Shown in pieces: positions 13,964 to 21,744 of a DNA stretch of 26,700 bases. A program made the position numbers and the translations under genes. Numbering within the stretch: the stretch's first letter is position 1; each line of letters begins with the position of its first letter. The notes beneath the pieces are model-generated. The model had not been told where the DNA came from, did no database searches, and saw only the letters and a list, made by a program, of their open reading frames with translations. The DNA comes from Prevotella sp. CAG:617 (GTDB lineage Bacteria; Bacteroidota; Bacteroidia; Bacteroidales; Bacteroidaceae), in the NCBI GenBank assembly GCA_000438115.1, contig FR903633.1, positions 16,465 to 43,164 on the forward strand, written 5' to 3'.

Positions 13964-14500
13964 ATGAATGTGACAGCTGTTATTCAGAAATATTATCCTG
14001 AGGATAATCAATTGCGGCGCATCCTGATGCGTCATAGTAGCGACGTGGCCCGCAAGGCCGTTGAGGTGGCCCGGCAGCACCCTGAGCTGCAACTCGACGA
14101 GCAGTTCCTGCACGACGGTGCCATGCTTCACGACATCGGTATCTTCCTTACTAATGCTCCGGCCATCTGCTGCATGGGCACAGAGCCTTATCTGCTTCAT
14201 GGCAAGCTGGGAGCCGATTTGATGCGTAAGGAAGGTCTGCCTGACATTGCACGGGTTTGTGAGCGCCATACCGGCACGGGGCTGACCGAGGACATCATAC
14301 GTGCGCAGAATCTTCCTCTGCCACCCGGTGACTACAGGCCCGAAACACTTGAGGAACAGGTAATTTGCTATGCCGACAAATTCTTTTCGAAAACACATCT
14401 CGAGCGGGAGCGTACCGTGGAACAGACGGTCAAAAGTTTGCAGAAGTATGGCCGTGCATGTGTGGAGCAGTTTGAAGCCTGGCAAAAGATGTTTGGTTAA
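13964..14500 (+). CDS. HD-domain phosphohydrolase
   Basis: A 178-residue metal-dependent phosphohydrolase of the HD superfamily, substrate unknown. The metal-site pattern is visible: H24 (LMRHSSDVA), H56-D57 (AMLHDIGIF, the HD pair in an HDIG-like motif), H102 (CERHTGTG) and D138 (ICYADKFFS). This is the arrangement of small standalone HDIG proteins. The gene stands alone between the groEL terminator and lptD, each with its own promoter. ATG 13964 is 26 bp after the -7 element. It could act on a nucleotide or a phosphorylated small molecule; the sequence does not say which. Confidence 0.85.
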   Translation: MNVTAVIQKYYPEDNQLRRILMRHSSDVARKAVEVARQHPELQLDEQFLHDGAMLHDIGIFLTNAPAICCMGTEPYLLHGKLGADLMRKEGLPDIARVCERHTGTGLTEDIIRAQNLPLPPGDYRPETLEEQVICYADKFFSKTHLERERTVEQTVKSLQKYGRACVEQFEAWQKMFG

Positions 14501-14540
14501 TATCTGTCCCAAAAAAATATAATAAGCGTGTTCGTGCACG

Positions 14541-14568
14541 TATCTGACGCAGATATTTTGTACTTTTG
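14541..14568 (+). promoter_or_regulatory. Promoter of the lptD-like gene with palindrome
   Basis: -7 element TACTTTTG (14561-14568), 36 bp before the TTG start. No TTTG lies at -33; instead a palindrome TATCTG-ACG-CAGATA occupies 14541-14555, preceded by the 8-bp palindrome CGTGCACG (14533-14540). Confidence 0.6.
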
Positions 14569-14604
14569 CAGTCGGTTTCCGAAAAATAAGGTAGCAGAGA
14601 GCTT

Positions 14605-17457
14605 TTGAGAGCAAAGATATTTATCAGCCTGTTTGTCATTACGCTGGCATGTTCGGCCTTTATCAGCAGGCCGTCCCGGTCGGGTAGGGCGCCGTCTGTT
14701 GCGACGGTGTCGGCCGACTCTTTGTCTTTGCCCGACAGCCAGCCTTCGGCTGACAGCCTGCGTCCCGATTCGGCCAGACTGCGGGCTGCCTTGCCCGACA
14801 GCCTGCGCCTTTCCGCTGCGGATACGCTCGGGCAGGACTCGCTCCAGGCCGATACGGCAAAGAAAAAGAAAGACAGCGGTCTGGATGCTCCCGTAAAATA
14901 CACGGCTACCGACTCCATGGTGTACGACGCCAACACCAGTCTGGCTTACTTGTATGGCGAGAGTCAGGTGAACTATCAGGACATGCAGCTGACGGCTGCC
15001 GAAATAGCCATGAGCCTTGACAGCAGTCTGGTGCATGCCAACGGACGGGCCGACACTTCTGGCCGCAAGGTGGGAGAGCCGGTTTATACTCAGGGGGCCG
15101 ACAAGTATGAGAGCGAGTTGATGACCTTTAACTTCAAGACCAAGAAGGGATACATCAACAACGTATATACCACGCAGGGCAACGGTTATCTGCAGAGTGA
15201 GGACTCCAAGCGTGCCAGCGACGGTACTCTTTATCTGCAGCATGCCAAATACACGACTTGTGATGCCAAGCATCCGCATTTTTATCTGGCTCTCTCGCGG
15301 GCCAAGGTGCGCCCCGGTAAGGAAGCCTTTTTCGGTCCGGCCCATCTGGTGGTAGCTGATGTGCCTTTGCCCATTGGCGTTCCTTATGGCTTTTTCCCTT
15401 TTAACAAGAAATATTCAAGCGGTTTTATCATGCCCTCTTATGGTGATGAAACCGTGCGCGGTTTTTACCTGCGTGATGGTGGTTATTATTTTGCCATCAA
15501 CGACTATTTTGACCTCAAGGCGCTGGGTGAAATTTATACCAAAGGGTCGTGGGGACTGAGCGGCGAGACCAATTATCGCAAGCGCTACCGTTTTAGCGGA
15601 AACTTTTATGTCAGTTTTATCAAGACGGTGGAGGGTGAAAAGAATATGCCCGACTATTCGGTGCAGAACAGTCTGAAAGTGCAGTGGACCCATACTATGG
15701 ATGCCAAGGCGGCTCCCAATACTTCTTTTTCAGCCCGTGTGAACTTTGCTTCGCAGAGTTACGAGCGCAACAATCTGGATAGCCGTTACGACCCGCTTTC
15801 GTACACTCAGAGCACCCGTGCCAGTAGTGTAAGCTTTTCGCACACCTTTTCACGCATTGGATTGAGTATTGCCGCTTCGGCCAACCTGACGCAGAGCATG
15901 CGCGACTCGTCGGTATCGGTTACTTTGCCGGATTTGAGCATCAACCTGGCGCGTGTGTACCCCTTTAAGCGTAAAAAACAGGTGGGAAACGAACGCTGGT
16001 ATGAGAAAATTTCGTTTACCTATACCGGACAGCTGAGCAACAGCATTACGACGCAGGAGGGTAAGCTCTTTCACAGTAACCTGATTAAGGACTGGCGTAA
16101 CGGCATGAAGCATTCTATTCCGGTAAGCGCTACGTTCAATTTGTTCAAGTATATCAATGTTACGCCGTCGTTCTCCTTTACCGACCGCATGTACACCAAC
16201 AAGTTGCGCAAGTCGTGGGACCGCAATGAGCAGAAGGAGAAGACCGATACCATTTACGGCTTTTACAACGTGTATGACTGGAACACCAGCTTGCAGGCCA
16301 ACACTACGCTCTATGGTATGTTCAAGCCGCTGCCCAAGCTCTTTGGCGGAAAAATCATAGCCGTGCGCCATGTGTTCAAGCCGTCGGTTTCGTTCAATTA
16401 TGCTCCCGACTTTACGCAGAGCCGTTACGGTTACCGTAAGAGCTATGTCAAGACTGATGCCGAGGGTAACGTCAGTACGGTCTATTATTCGCCTTATCAG
16501 AACGCCCTCTACGGCTATCCCAGTTCTACCATGCAGGGACGTGTGGACATGAGCATTTCCAATAATCTGGAGATGAAGGTAAAAAGCAAATCAGACTCTA
16601 CCGGCGAACGCAAGATCAGTCTGATTGACGAATTCAGCGCGAATCTTTCGTACAACTTTGCCGACAAGGTGCGCCCCTGGAGCGATTTGACGACCAACAT
16701 CCGACTGAAACTGACCAAGAACTATACCCTTTCGCTGGCGGCACAGTTTGCAACCTATGCCTACAAGTTTGATGAAAACGGCAATATCGTTGAGAGTGAC
16801 CGTACGGAGTGGAGTTACGGCCGCTTCGGACGTTTCCAGGGTATGTCGCAGAATTTGTCCTATACATTCAATAATCAGACTTTCAAGAAACTCTGGAACT
16901 GGATTACGGGCAAAAAGGGTGATGAGACGCAGGCTGAAGTGAATGCCGCCAATGCGGCTGAGGATGCCGCTTCGGGTGATGATCTGGAGGAGGCCAACGT
17001 TGACCCCGACATTAAGGCTGCCCGCGAAGGCGGTGTCAAACAGAAGGTTAAGGCCAAGGTGGACGATGACGGCTATCTGGCATTTTCCATACCCTGGTCG
17101 CTTTCGGTGTCCTACGGCGTGACGATGAGTGAAAACCGCGACCGCAGCAAGTTCAACGTGCGTCGTATGCGCTATCCGTATGCTCTGACGCAGACGCTCA
17201 ACTTCTCGGGCTTTATCCGCATTGCCGACGGATGGAACATCAGTTTCAGTTCCGGCTATGATTTCAATTACCACGAACTTTCCATGACCACAGCCTCGTT
17301 GCAGCGTGATTTGCACTGTTTCTCGATGTCGGCCTCCATTGTGCTGCGGCCGTACTCCTCGTTCAACTTTACGTTCCAGGCCCGTGCTTCCGAGTTGGCC
17401 GATGCCTTGCGTTGGGAAAAGCGCAGTTCATACAGTTCCAACGTAGAGTGGTATTAA
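14605..17457 (+). CDS. LptD-like LPS assembly outer-membrane protein
   Basis: LptD is the outer-membrane barrel that inserts lipopolysaccharide. The 950-residue protein starts with an export signal (about residues 1-20), then a low-complexity Ser/Asp/Leu-rich stretch (about 22-90). Next is an OstA/LptA-like beta-jellyroll (about 97-215: MVYDANTSLAYLYGESQVNY, LTAAEIAMSL, MTFNFKTKKGYINNVYT, SRAKVRPGKEAFFGPAHL). A long beta-barrel of alternating aromatic strands runs to the end (SSNVEWY). This organisation is that of Bacteroidota LptD. The start is odd: the only usable initiator is TTG at 14605, with an in-frame stop at 14587 just upstream and no in-frame ATG until deep in the protein. It precedes a lipoprotein gene by 54 bp. 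Confidence 0.85.
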   Translation: MRAKIFISLFVITLACSAFISRPSRSGRAPSVATVSADSLSLPDSQPSADSLRPDSARLRAALPDSLRLSAADTLGQDSLQADTAKKKKDSGLDAPVKYTATDSMVYDANTSLAYLYGESQVNYQDMQLTAAEIAMSLDSSLVHANGRADTSGRKVGEPVYTQGADKYESELMTFNFKTKKGYINNVYTTQGNGYLQSEDSKRASDGTLYLQHAKYTTCDAKHPHFYLALSRAKVRPGKEAFFGPAHLVVADVPLPIGVPYGFFPFNKKYSSGFIMPSYGDETVRGFYLRDGGYYFAINDYFDLKALGEIYTKGSWGLSGETNYRKRYRFSGNFYVSFIKTVEGEKNMPDYSVQNSLKVQWTHTMDAKAAPNTSFSARVNFASQSYERNNLDSRYDPLSYTQSTRASSVSFSHTFSRIGLSIAASANLTQSMRDSSVSVTLPDLSINLARVYPFKRKKQVGNERWYEKISFTYTGQLSNSITTQEGKLFHSNLIKDWRNGMKHSIPVSATFNLFKYINVTPSFSFTDRMYTNKLRKSWDRNEQKEKTDTIYGFYNVYDWNTSLQANTTLYGMFKPLPKLFGGKIIAVRHVFKPSVSFNYAPDFTQSRYGYRKSYVKTDAEGNVSTVYYSPYQNALYGYPSSTMQGRVDMSISNNLEMKVKSKSDSTGERKISLIDEFSANLSYNFADKVRPWSDLTTNIRLKLTKNYTLSLAAQFATYAYKFDENGNIVESDRTEWSYGRFGRFQGMSQNLSYTFNNQTFKKLWNWITGKKGDETQAEVNAANAAEDAASGDDLEEANVDPDIKAAREGGVKQKVKAKVDDDGYLAFSIPWSLSVSYGVTMSENRDRSKFNVRRMRYPYALTQTLNFSGFIRIADGWNISFSSGYDFNYHELSMTTASLQRDLHCFSMSASIVLRPYSSFNFTFQARASELADALRWEKRSSYSSNVEWY

Positions 17458-17511
17458 TCAGTTGATATTTATTGAAAAACAATTATTTATCCATAAAAAA
17501 ACAACACTACT

Positions 17512-18210
17512 ATGCGATTCAAACACATTTGCCCCCTGTTCTTGGCCGTATTGGGATTTACGGCCTGTTCTGAAGCATCACAGGATTTTCATTTCACGTA
17601 TTTTACCCCGACAAGTACGAAAGTATTCTATGCCGACCAGCAGACGGATACCATTCATTTGGTTTCTACCGATCCCTGGACCGCTTCATCATCGGCTGCC
17701 TGGTTTACGTTTACGCCGACCAGCGATCAGCCTACCGGCTCGGAGATTTCTTCCGACACCCGTTTGAATTTCGTATTTGAAACCAACACCACCGGCAGTG
17801 TGCGCAATGCCGTAATCAATGTCAATACCGAAAATTCAATTGCACTTCCCGTTTATCAGTTGCCGTGGTTGCGCGTAAGCCGTCCGGAACCTGTTTTCCT
17901 GAATGCCGACAATTATCAGGTCAGTGCCATCGAAGCTACCCAGATGCGCTGCAGCCTGGGTGTACTGGCCGTATCGCAGACCGACTCCGTAAAGGTTTAT
18001 AACTACCAGCCCGGCGCGCGTCTTACTGCGGCAGGAAACGAATGGTTCGATGCCATCGACACTACGTTCGCCTCTACGGGCATGCACGTGGTGAAGCTGA
18101 ATTACCGCACCAACAATACCGCTCAGGAACGTGAAGTGAAACTTACCTTTACCTCGGCCGGAATCAGTCAGGAAATTGTGGTGAAGCAAGGTAAGAAAAT
18201 CGAACAATAA
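17512..18210 (+). CDS. BACON-like lipoprotein
   Basis: A 232-residue probable surface or outer-membrane lipoprotein. The N-terminus (MRFKHICPLFLAVLGFTACS) is a lipoprotein signal with a lipidated Cys at residue 19. The following residues SEASQD are acidic, as in Bacteroidota lipoprotein export signals. About residues 45-118 look like a BACON domain: STDPWTASSSAAWFTFTPTS, then an Arg-Asn-Ala strand (VRNAVINV) and a closing strand. A second, more divergent copy ends with VKLTFTSAGISQEIVVKQ. BACON domains bind glycans or mucin in some proteins, so carbohydrate binding is possible but not shown. It follows the lptD-like gene by 54 bp, so the two may be cotranscribed; the pairing could also be fortuitous. 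Confidence 0.75.
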   Translation: MRFKHICPLFLAVLGFTACSEASQDFHFTYFTPTSTKVFYADQQTDTIHLVSTDPWTASSSAAWFTFTPTSDQPTGSEISSDTRLNFVFETNTTGSVRNAVINVNTENSIALPVYQLPWLRVSRPEPVFLNADNYQVSAIEATQMRCSLGVLAVSQTDSVKVYNYQPGARLTAAGNEWFDAIDTTFASTGMHVVKLNYRTNNTAQEREVKLTFTSAGISQEIVVKQGKKIEQ

Positions 18211-18242
18211 TCAGCCTTTTGGCTTAATTACGGGACAAAAGC

Positions 18243-18273
18243 TTGGCGCTTTGGGAAAAAAAATCTATCTTTG
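18243..18273 (+). promoter_or_regulatory. Promoter of tRNA-Ser
   Basis: -7 element TATCTTTG (18266-18273) with a degenerate -33 TTGG (18243-18246) 19 bp upstream. The same TTGG variant with the same spacing occurs in front of rplY. Confidence 0.6.
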
Positions 18274-18309
18274 CACACGCTAGCGGTGTTATGCCGCATC
18301 CCGTAATCA

Positions 18310-18397
18310 GGAGAGATGCTCGAGTGGCTGAAGAGGCACGCCTGGAAAGCGTGTATACCCCTAAAGGGTATCGGGGGTTCGAATCCCCCTCTCTCCG
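18310..18397 (+). tRNA. tRNA-Ser(GGA)
   Basis: Class II tRNA of 88 nt. The 7-bp acceptor stem GGAGAGA/TCTCTCC closes at 18310-18316 with 18390-18396, with discriminator G at 18397. The anticodon stem CACGC/GCGTG holds the loop CTGGAAA, anticodon GGA at 18344-18346. A long variable arm with a CCCC/GGGG-like stem and the T arm GGGGG-TTCGAAT-CCCCC follow. CCA is not encoded. It reads UCC/UCU codons. Confidence 0.96.
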
Positions 18398-18436
18398 CTC
18401 TTTTTTTGCTGACTAAAAACTAACGGAAGTGAGAAT

Positions 18437-18461
18437 GTACCTTTTTCGGGGTACTTTTTTT
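18437..18461 (+). terminator. Terminator after tRNA-Ser
   Basis: A short stem GTACC (18437-18441) with GGTAC (18450-18454) is followed by TTTTTTTG. It is small but well placed 40 nt after the tRNA. Confidence 0.6.
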
Positions 18462-18515
18462 GTTTTTTCTGATTCGTCCAAGTGTGAAAATAGTTTATAA
18501 GTGATAAAGGAATAA

Positions 18516-19034
18516 ATGGCTTATAATTGTATCAAACATACTGTTGAACCAGCTGTCGTCTCTTGTGTTTATTGTGGAGCTGGTATCTGTGAGGACTGTG
18601 CATCTTCGTCTTCATATATGGTGGGCAACCGTCCGCTTTGTCCTGACTGTAACATCAAAGTGGCCCAAGCCGAAATTTCCCGGATAGGAAAAATGCGCCG
18701 GAATTTGCTGATCAAGTCATTGCTCATCGTATTGGTTGTTGTGGGAGGTGCTTTTTATGTCAGTGAGCATTTGCTCCTGGTGTGGCTGCTTGCCGGTTTT
18801 GTTTCGGCATTTTCGGCCTTTGGCTCACATGCAACAACCGTAGACCATATTTTCCATAATACGATGCTTGATGCCGACCATCATCGGGGGTCAAATGTTT
18901 CCACTTACCTGAGGGCTCTGCTGACGTTGTTGCTGGGGCCGTTGGGTGGCCTCGGGTGGCTGGTAACCAATATTTTCCAGTTTATCAAGTGCGGACAGCC
19001 GCTTAAAAAGGCTTATCAGGTGCTTCAGGCATGA
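18516..19034 (+). CDS. Zinc-finger membrane protein, B-box-like
   Basis: A 172-residue protein of unknown function. Eight metal ligands lie in the first 45 residues: C5-x2-H8, C17-x2-C20, C25-x2-C28 and C42-x2-C45, like a B-box or treble-type double zinc finger on the cytoplasmic side. Three hydrophobic segments follow (about 66-81, 86-104 and 134-156, the last GPLGGLGWLVTNIF). Between the second and third is a His-rich patch (HATTVDHIFHN, DADHH) that could bind metal. It stands alone between tRNA-Ser and a terminator. Similar bacterial B-box zinc-finger membrane proteins exist, but I know no function. Confidence 0.75.
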   Translation: MAYNCIKHTVEPAVVSCVYCGAGICEDCASSSSYMVGNRPLCPDCNIKVAQAEISRIGKMRRNLLIKSLLIVLVVVGGAFYVSEHLLLVWLLAGFVSAFSAFGSHATTVDHIFHNTMLDADHHRGSNVSTYLRALLTLLLGPLGGLGWLVTNIFQFIKCGQPLKKAYQVLQA

Positions 19035-19071
19035 TTCTTAGGTGAACGACATCTTTTTTTTATACTTACGG

Positions 19072-19117
19072 AAAAGCCCCGGGTGAATGACCTTACAGCA
19101 GTCACCCGGGGCTTTTT
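19072..19117 (+). terminator. Intrinsic terminator after the zinc-finger gene
   Basis: AAAAGCCCCGGGTGA (19072-19086) pairs perfectly with TCACCCGGGGCTTTT, a 15-bp stem, followed by T-rich sequence. A strong terminator. Confidence 0.92.
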
Positions 19118-19189
19118 CTGTATTTTCCAGCCGTTTGAGAAGGCGGGATGTGCAAGGCTTTTGGAAAGGGACGGACTTTTTTTGTTTTT

Positions 19190-19243
19190 CCCGGCATCTT
19201 GTTTCTTTTAGGAGACACCTGAAAAATTTTTCCCGATACCTTG
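19190..19243. repeat. 21-bp repeat array C
   Basis: Three related 12-mers at exact 21-bp spacing: CCCGGCATCTTG (19190-19201), GGAGACACCTGA (19211-19222) and CCCGATACCTTG (19232-19243). Each is followed by a T-rich or A-rich tail. The core CATCTTG/TACCTTG is the complement-strand form of the AAGGTG core in the other arrays. Confidence 0.6.
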
Positions 19244-19277
19244 TTTTTCAGGAAGGGGCTGTGCTGCCTCCCGTTTC

Positions 19278-19862
19278 TCAGCTATGTCTGCTGATGTAGC
19301 GCCGCAGGTAGTGTCGCCCCTGCTGTATTTGCAGTGCGGTCAGGCTGTGCTGCCGGGTTCCGCCGTATTGGAATACTTTGATGATGCGGATGCCGCTCCA
19401 TCTGAAAATCTTGCGCAGCGAAGTCACTACGCCCCAGGTCTGCCCCAGGAGCAGGTTGAGCGGAAAGGGCGTGGTCGACGTGCTTACCACCATACATTTT
19501 ACTCCCCGCAGCAGGGGGCGCGGCATGCCGTATCGGTTTTCGCCCATCATGCCGTAGACCATACGGTCGAACAGCATTTTCAGGGTGCCCGGCATGCTGC
19601 TCCAGTAGCATGGAGCTCCCACAATGAGCAGCTGACACTGCTGCAGGGCCTGCAATACGGCGGGGGCATCGTCAGTGGGCATGACACAGTGACGGCGGCT
19701 GCGGCAGGCCATGCATCCCCGGCAGGGGGCATATTGCAGTTCGTCAAGGCGGAAGTAGGTGACTTCCGCTCCTCTTTTCTGCGCTTCCTGGTGCATGGCG
19801 CTGAGCATGCGGTCGATGTTGCCTCCGCGTCGCGGACTGGCATTGAGCATCAGTATGTTCAT
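19278..19862 (-). CDS. NAD(P)H-dependent FMN reductase / iron-sulfur flavoprotein
   Basis: A 194-residue flavodoxin-like oxidoreductase. The phosphate-binding loop NASPRRGGNIDRML (7-20) starts the fold. CRGCMACRSRRHC (C47, C50, C53, C59) fits the C-x2-C-x2-C-x5-C cluster motif of iron-sulfur flavoproteins, and VGAPCYWSSMPGTLKMLFDR (81-100) is the family's flavin-site loop. So an FMN plus a [4Fe-4S] cluster is likely, with electron transfer or oxygen/peroxide detoxification as plausible roles. It is the second minus-strand gene here; a hairpin at 20015-20068 and its own -7 element separate it from the peptidase gene upstream. Confidence 0.85.
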   Translation of the reverse strand: MNILMLNASPRRGGNIDRMLSAMHQEAQKRGAEVTYFRLDELQYAPCRGCMACRSRRHCVMPTDDAPAVLQALQQCQLLIVGAPCYWSSMPGTLKMLFDRMVYGMMGENRYGMPRPLLRGVKCMVVSTSTTPFPLNLLLGQTWGVVTSLRKIFRWSGIRIIKVFQYGGTRQHSLTALQIQQGRHYLRRYISRHS

Positions 19863-19896
19863 GATGTGTGTGGTAGTAGTGAATAAAATGCAGTTA

Positions 19897-19904
19897 CAAA
19901 GATA
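19897..19904 (-). promoter_or_regulatory. -7 element of the flavoprotein gene
   Basis: TATCTTTG on the minus strand, 35 bp before the start codon. No clear -33 TTTG. Confidence 0.5.
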
Positions 19905-20014
19905 CTAAAAAACAGCTGCCCTTATTGTTTCTTTTCTTTTGTAAAACTTAAAAAAACTTGTTGGGCGTCCAGCCGCATGAACTACGGCAGAGCCGGGTGG
20001 GGAATGGGGGCCGG

Positions 20015-20068
20015 ATAAGCCAAACCCTCCTGCCGGCCGCAGGGCCGTGGCGGGAGGGTTTGGCTTAT
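20015..20068 (-). terminator. Strong hairpin after the aminopeptidase gene
   Basis: ATAAGCCAAACCCTCC pairs with GGGAGGGTTTGGCTTAT, a long stem of about 17 bp with a GC-rich inner part. It lies 22 nt past the aminopeptidase stop on the minus strand. There is no T-run after it, so it may be a transcript-end stabiliser rather than a classical terminator. Confidence 0.6.
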
Positions 20069-20089
20069 GGAGTAAATGCGGACGTATGG

Positions 20090-21469
20090 TCAGAACATAT
20101 AGTCCCAGGCCGGCAGTTGTACCGGTGTAGTCTTCAGCGCCTTGAGCGATTCGCCGTCCAGATACTGGCGGCGGATGACGAGGCGGAACATGTAGTCGTC
20201 AAACCACTGGTCGGTAAAGGTCATGTAGCCCTCGTGTCCGGCCGAAGGCCCCCAGCTGTTTTCAAACTGCCATTTCAGCGGTTTGTCGTTGTCGTCGGTA
20301 TCCACGGCAATCAGGGTCATGGCGTGGGCCGAACCGCTCAGGCGGGTCAGGATGCGTGCCTTCTTGTCCATATTCATCTTCACGCCCAGCAGCGCTTCGT
20401 AGTCGTACATCTTTGAGTCGCAGATGCCCGTTTCGCTGTTGTACTGCACGATGTCGCACGAGGCGTACATCGGCTCGTTGTTCTTGATGGAAGCCACGGC
20501 AGCCTTCTTGATGACGTCGTTGGGCAGGTTCAGATAAATCCAGTTGATGCCTTCAGCCGTGTTGCGGTAGTTCTGGATTTCATATGTCTGGTAGTACGGG
20601 CGTGTAGGGTCGTTCATAATCATGACGTAAGTGTCGGGAGCATAATCGTTGGGGATGATGCTCTTGAAGAATTCCTGCGGCGTGGTGTGCAGGGTCTTAA
20701 TCTTGTGGTCGGCCGTTTCGTAGCGCCAGGTGAACTCGGTGGGAGGCGTGCCCAGGCAGAGCGCCAGTATGCGGTAGACGTCTTTCAGAATATCCTTGCG
20801 GGCCTGGCTGACGGTTGCGGCGTCCTGCTTTTCATTGACCATCTGACGCAGGGCGTAGCCGCCGGCACGCAGCCGCTGGTTGATGAGCGATACCATCTGT
20901 CCGGTGTTGTTGGAATGAGCCGTTTCGGGCATGACGCTTTGCGGCACTACGCCATACTTCTGGGCGATGTTGAAGAAGAGATTCCATACGCCGCCGTCGC
21001 TTACGGGATTCTTGAAGTAGAATTCCACGTCGCGGTCGGTCATTTCACGGTCGGCCGTGGCGATGGCATTGGTCAGGAACAGGTTGCTCTTTTCAAAGAT
21101 GTCCCAAAAATAGTTGTAGTTGTGTGAGAAGTCGAATTCGCCGATGTTCAGCTGTTTCATGACGCGCGGACGCAGTACGTTCATTGACGTGAACATCCAG
21201 CAGCGGCCCGACTGTTTCTGGTCGGTAATGCCTTTTACGTCAACGCGGTATTTGAAGTAATGATCCACCTTTCCCTGCAGCTGGCGGTTGAGAGCCAGTT
21301 TCTTCAGGCTGGTTTCCTGGGTCAGGGCGTTTTGCAGGCCGCTCGTTGCGCCGTCCTGCACGAACGACGACTGAATCTCCTTTACATCATTGGGCGTGAG
21401 TTGTTGAGCCGAAGCCACTCCCATGGTCATGGCTCCTAAAATAGCAGTCATTATTACTTTTTTGTTCAT
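20090..21469 (-). CDS. pepC: Aminopeptidase C (bleomycin hydrolase family), exported
   Basis: A papain-fold cysteine peptidase of family C1B that removes N-terminal residues. The catalytic set is intact: Gln84 and Cys90 (DQKQSGRCWMF, six apart as in papain), His382 (LSGSAHAMTLIAVD) and Asn404 (WQFENSWGP). A typical signal peptide precedes it (MNKKVIMTAILGAMTMGVASAQ, cleavage after about residue 21), so the enzyme is exported to the periplasm, whereas bacterial PepC proteins are usually cytoplasmic. Length (459 aa) is normal for the family plus the signal. The C-terminus (PAWDYMF), which in this family lies in the active-site cleft, is present. It is transcribed divergently from the FMN-binding membrane protein gene. 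Confidence 0.93.
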   Translation of the reverse strand: MNKKVIMTAILGAMTMGVASAQQLTPNDVKEIQSSFVQDGATSGLQNALTQETSLKKLALNRQLQGKVDHYFKYRVDVKGITDQKQSGRCWMFTSMNVLRPRVMKQLNIGEFDFSHNYNYFWDIFEKSNLFLTNAIATADREMTDRDVEFYFKNPVSDGGVWNLFFNIAQKYGVVPQSVMPETAHSNNTGQMVSLINQRLRAGGYALRQMVNEKQDAATVSQARKDILKDVYRILALCLGTPPTEFTWRYETADHKIKTLHTTPQEFFKSIIPNDYAPDTYVMIMNDPTRPYYQTYEIQNYRNTAEGINWIYLNLPNDVIKKAAVASIKNNEPMYASCDIVQYNSETGICDSKMYDYEALLGVKMNMDKKARILTRLSGSAHAMTLIAVDTDDNDKPLKWQFENSWGPSAGHEGYMTFTDQWFDDYMFRLVIRRQYLDGESLKALKTTPVQLPAWDYMF

Positions 21470-21512
21470 GAGTTGATAAGGTTTTCGTATCTGATTTTAA
21501 GTAAAAGCGCGT

Positions 21513-21520
21513 CAAAGTTA
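21513..21520 (-). promoter_or_regulatory. -7 element of the aminopeptidase gene
   Basis: TAACTTTG on the minus strand, about 45 bp before the start codon. The -33 region is not recognisable. Confidence 0.5.
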
Positions 21521-21618
21521 GCAAAATTATTGCGTAATGGCCCGATTTGGCAGCATATATCTTGCTGATGGGGGCGTAAGGAGAGGGGTTGGGCGCGTGT
21601 TGGAGGCGCGAAAAAATA

Positions 21619-21665
21619 AAATCGGGAGAGTTGAAAATGGATTGTTCCGATTTTTTTTAACTTTG
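21619..21665 (+). promoter_or_regulatory. -7 element of the FMN-binding gene, with hairpin
   Basis: TAACTTTG at 21658-21665. Immediately upstream, AAAATCGG (from 21619) and CCGATTTT (before 21656) can pair across a 20-nt loop followed by T-rich sequence. The leader before the gene is about 75 nt. Confidence 0.5.
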
Positions 21666-21744
21666 TGGCATCTTGAAAACACCTGTTCCTGCCGGTCTTT
21701 CCTGTAGTGGCCGGTGGAGTTTTTGTAGAAAAACGAATACCGAT

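Noticed and set aside
18213..18224. Small AGCC/GGCT hairpin after the BACON-like lipoprotein gene as terminator
   Set aside because: Only 4 bp in the stem and no T-run; too weak to call.
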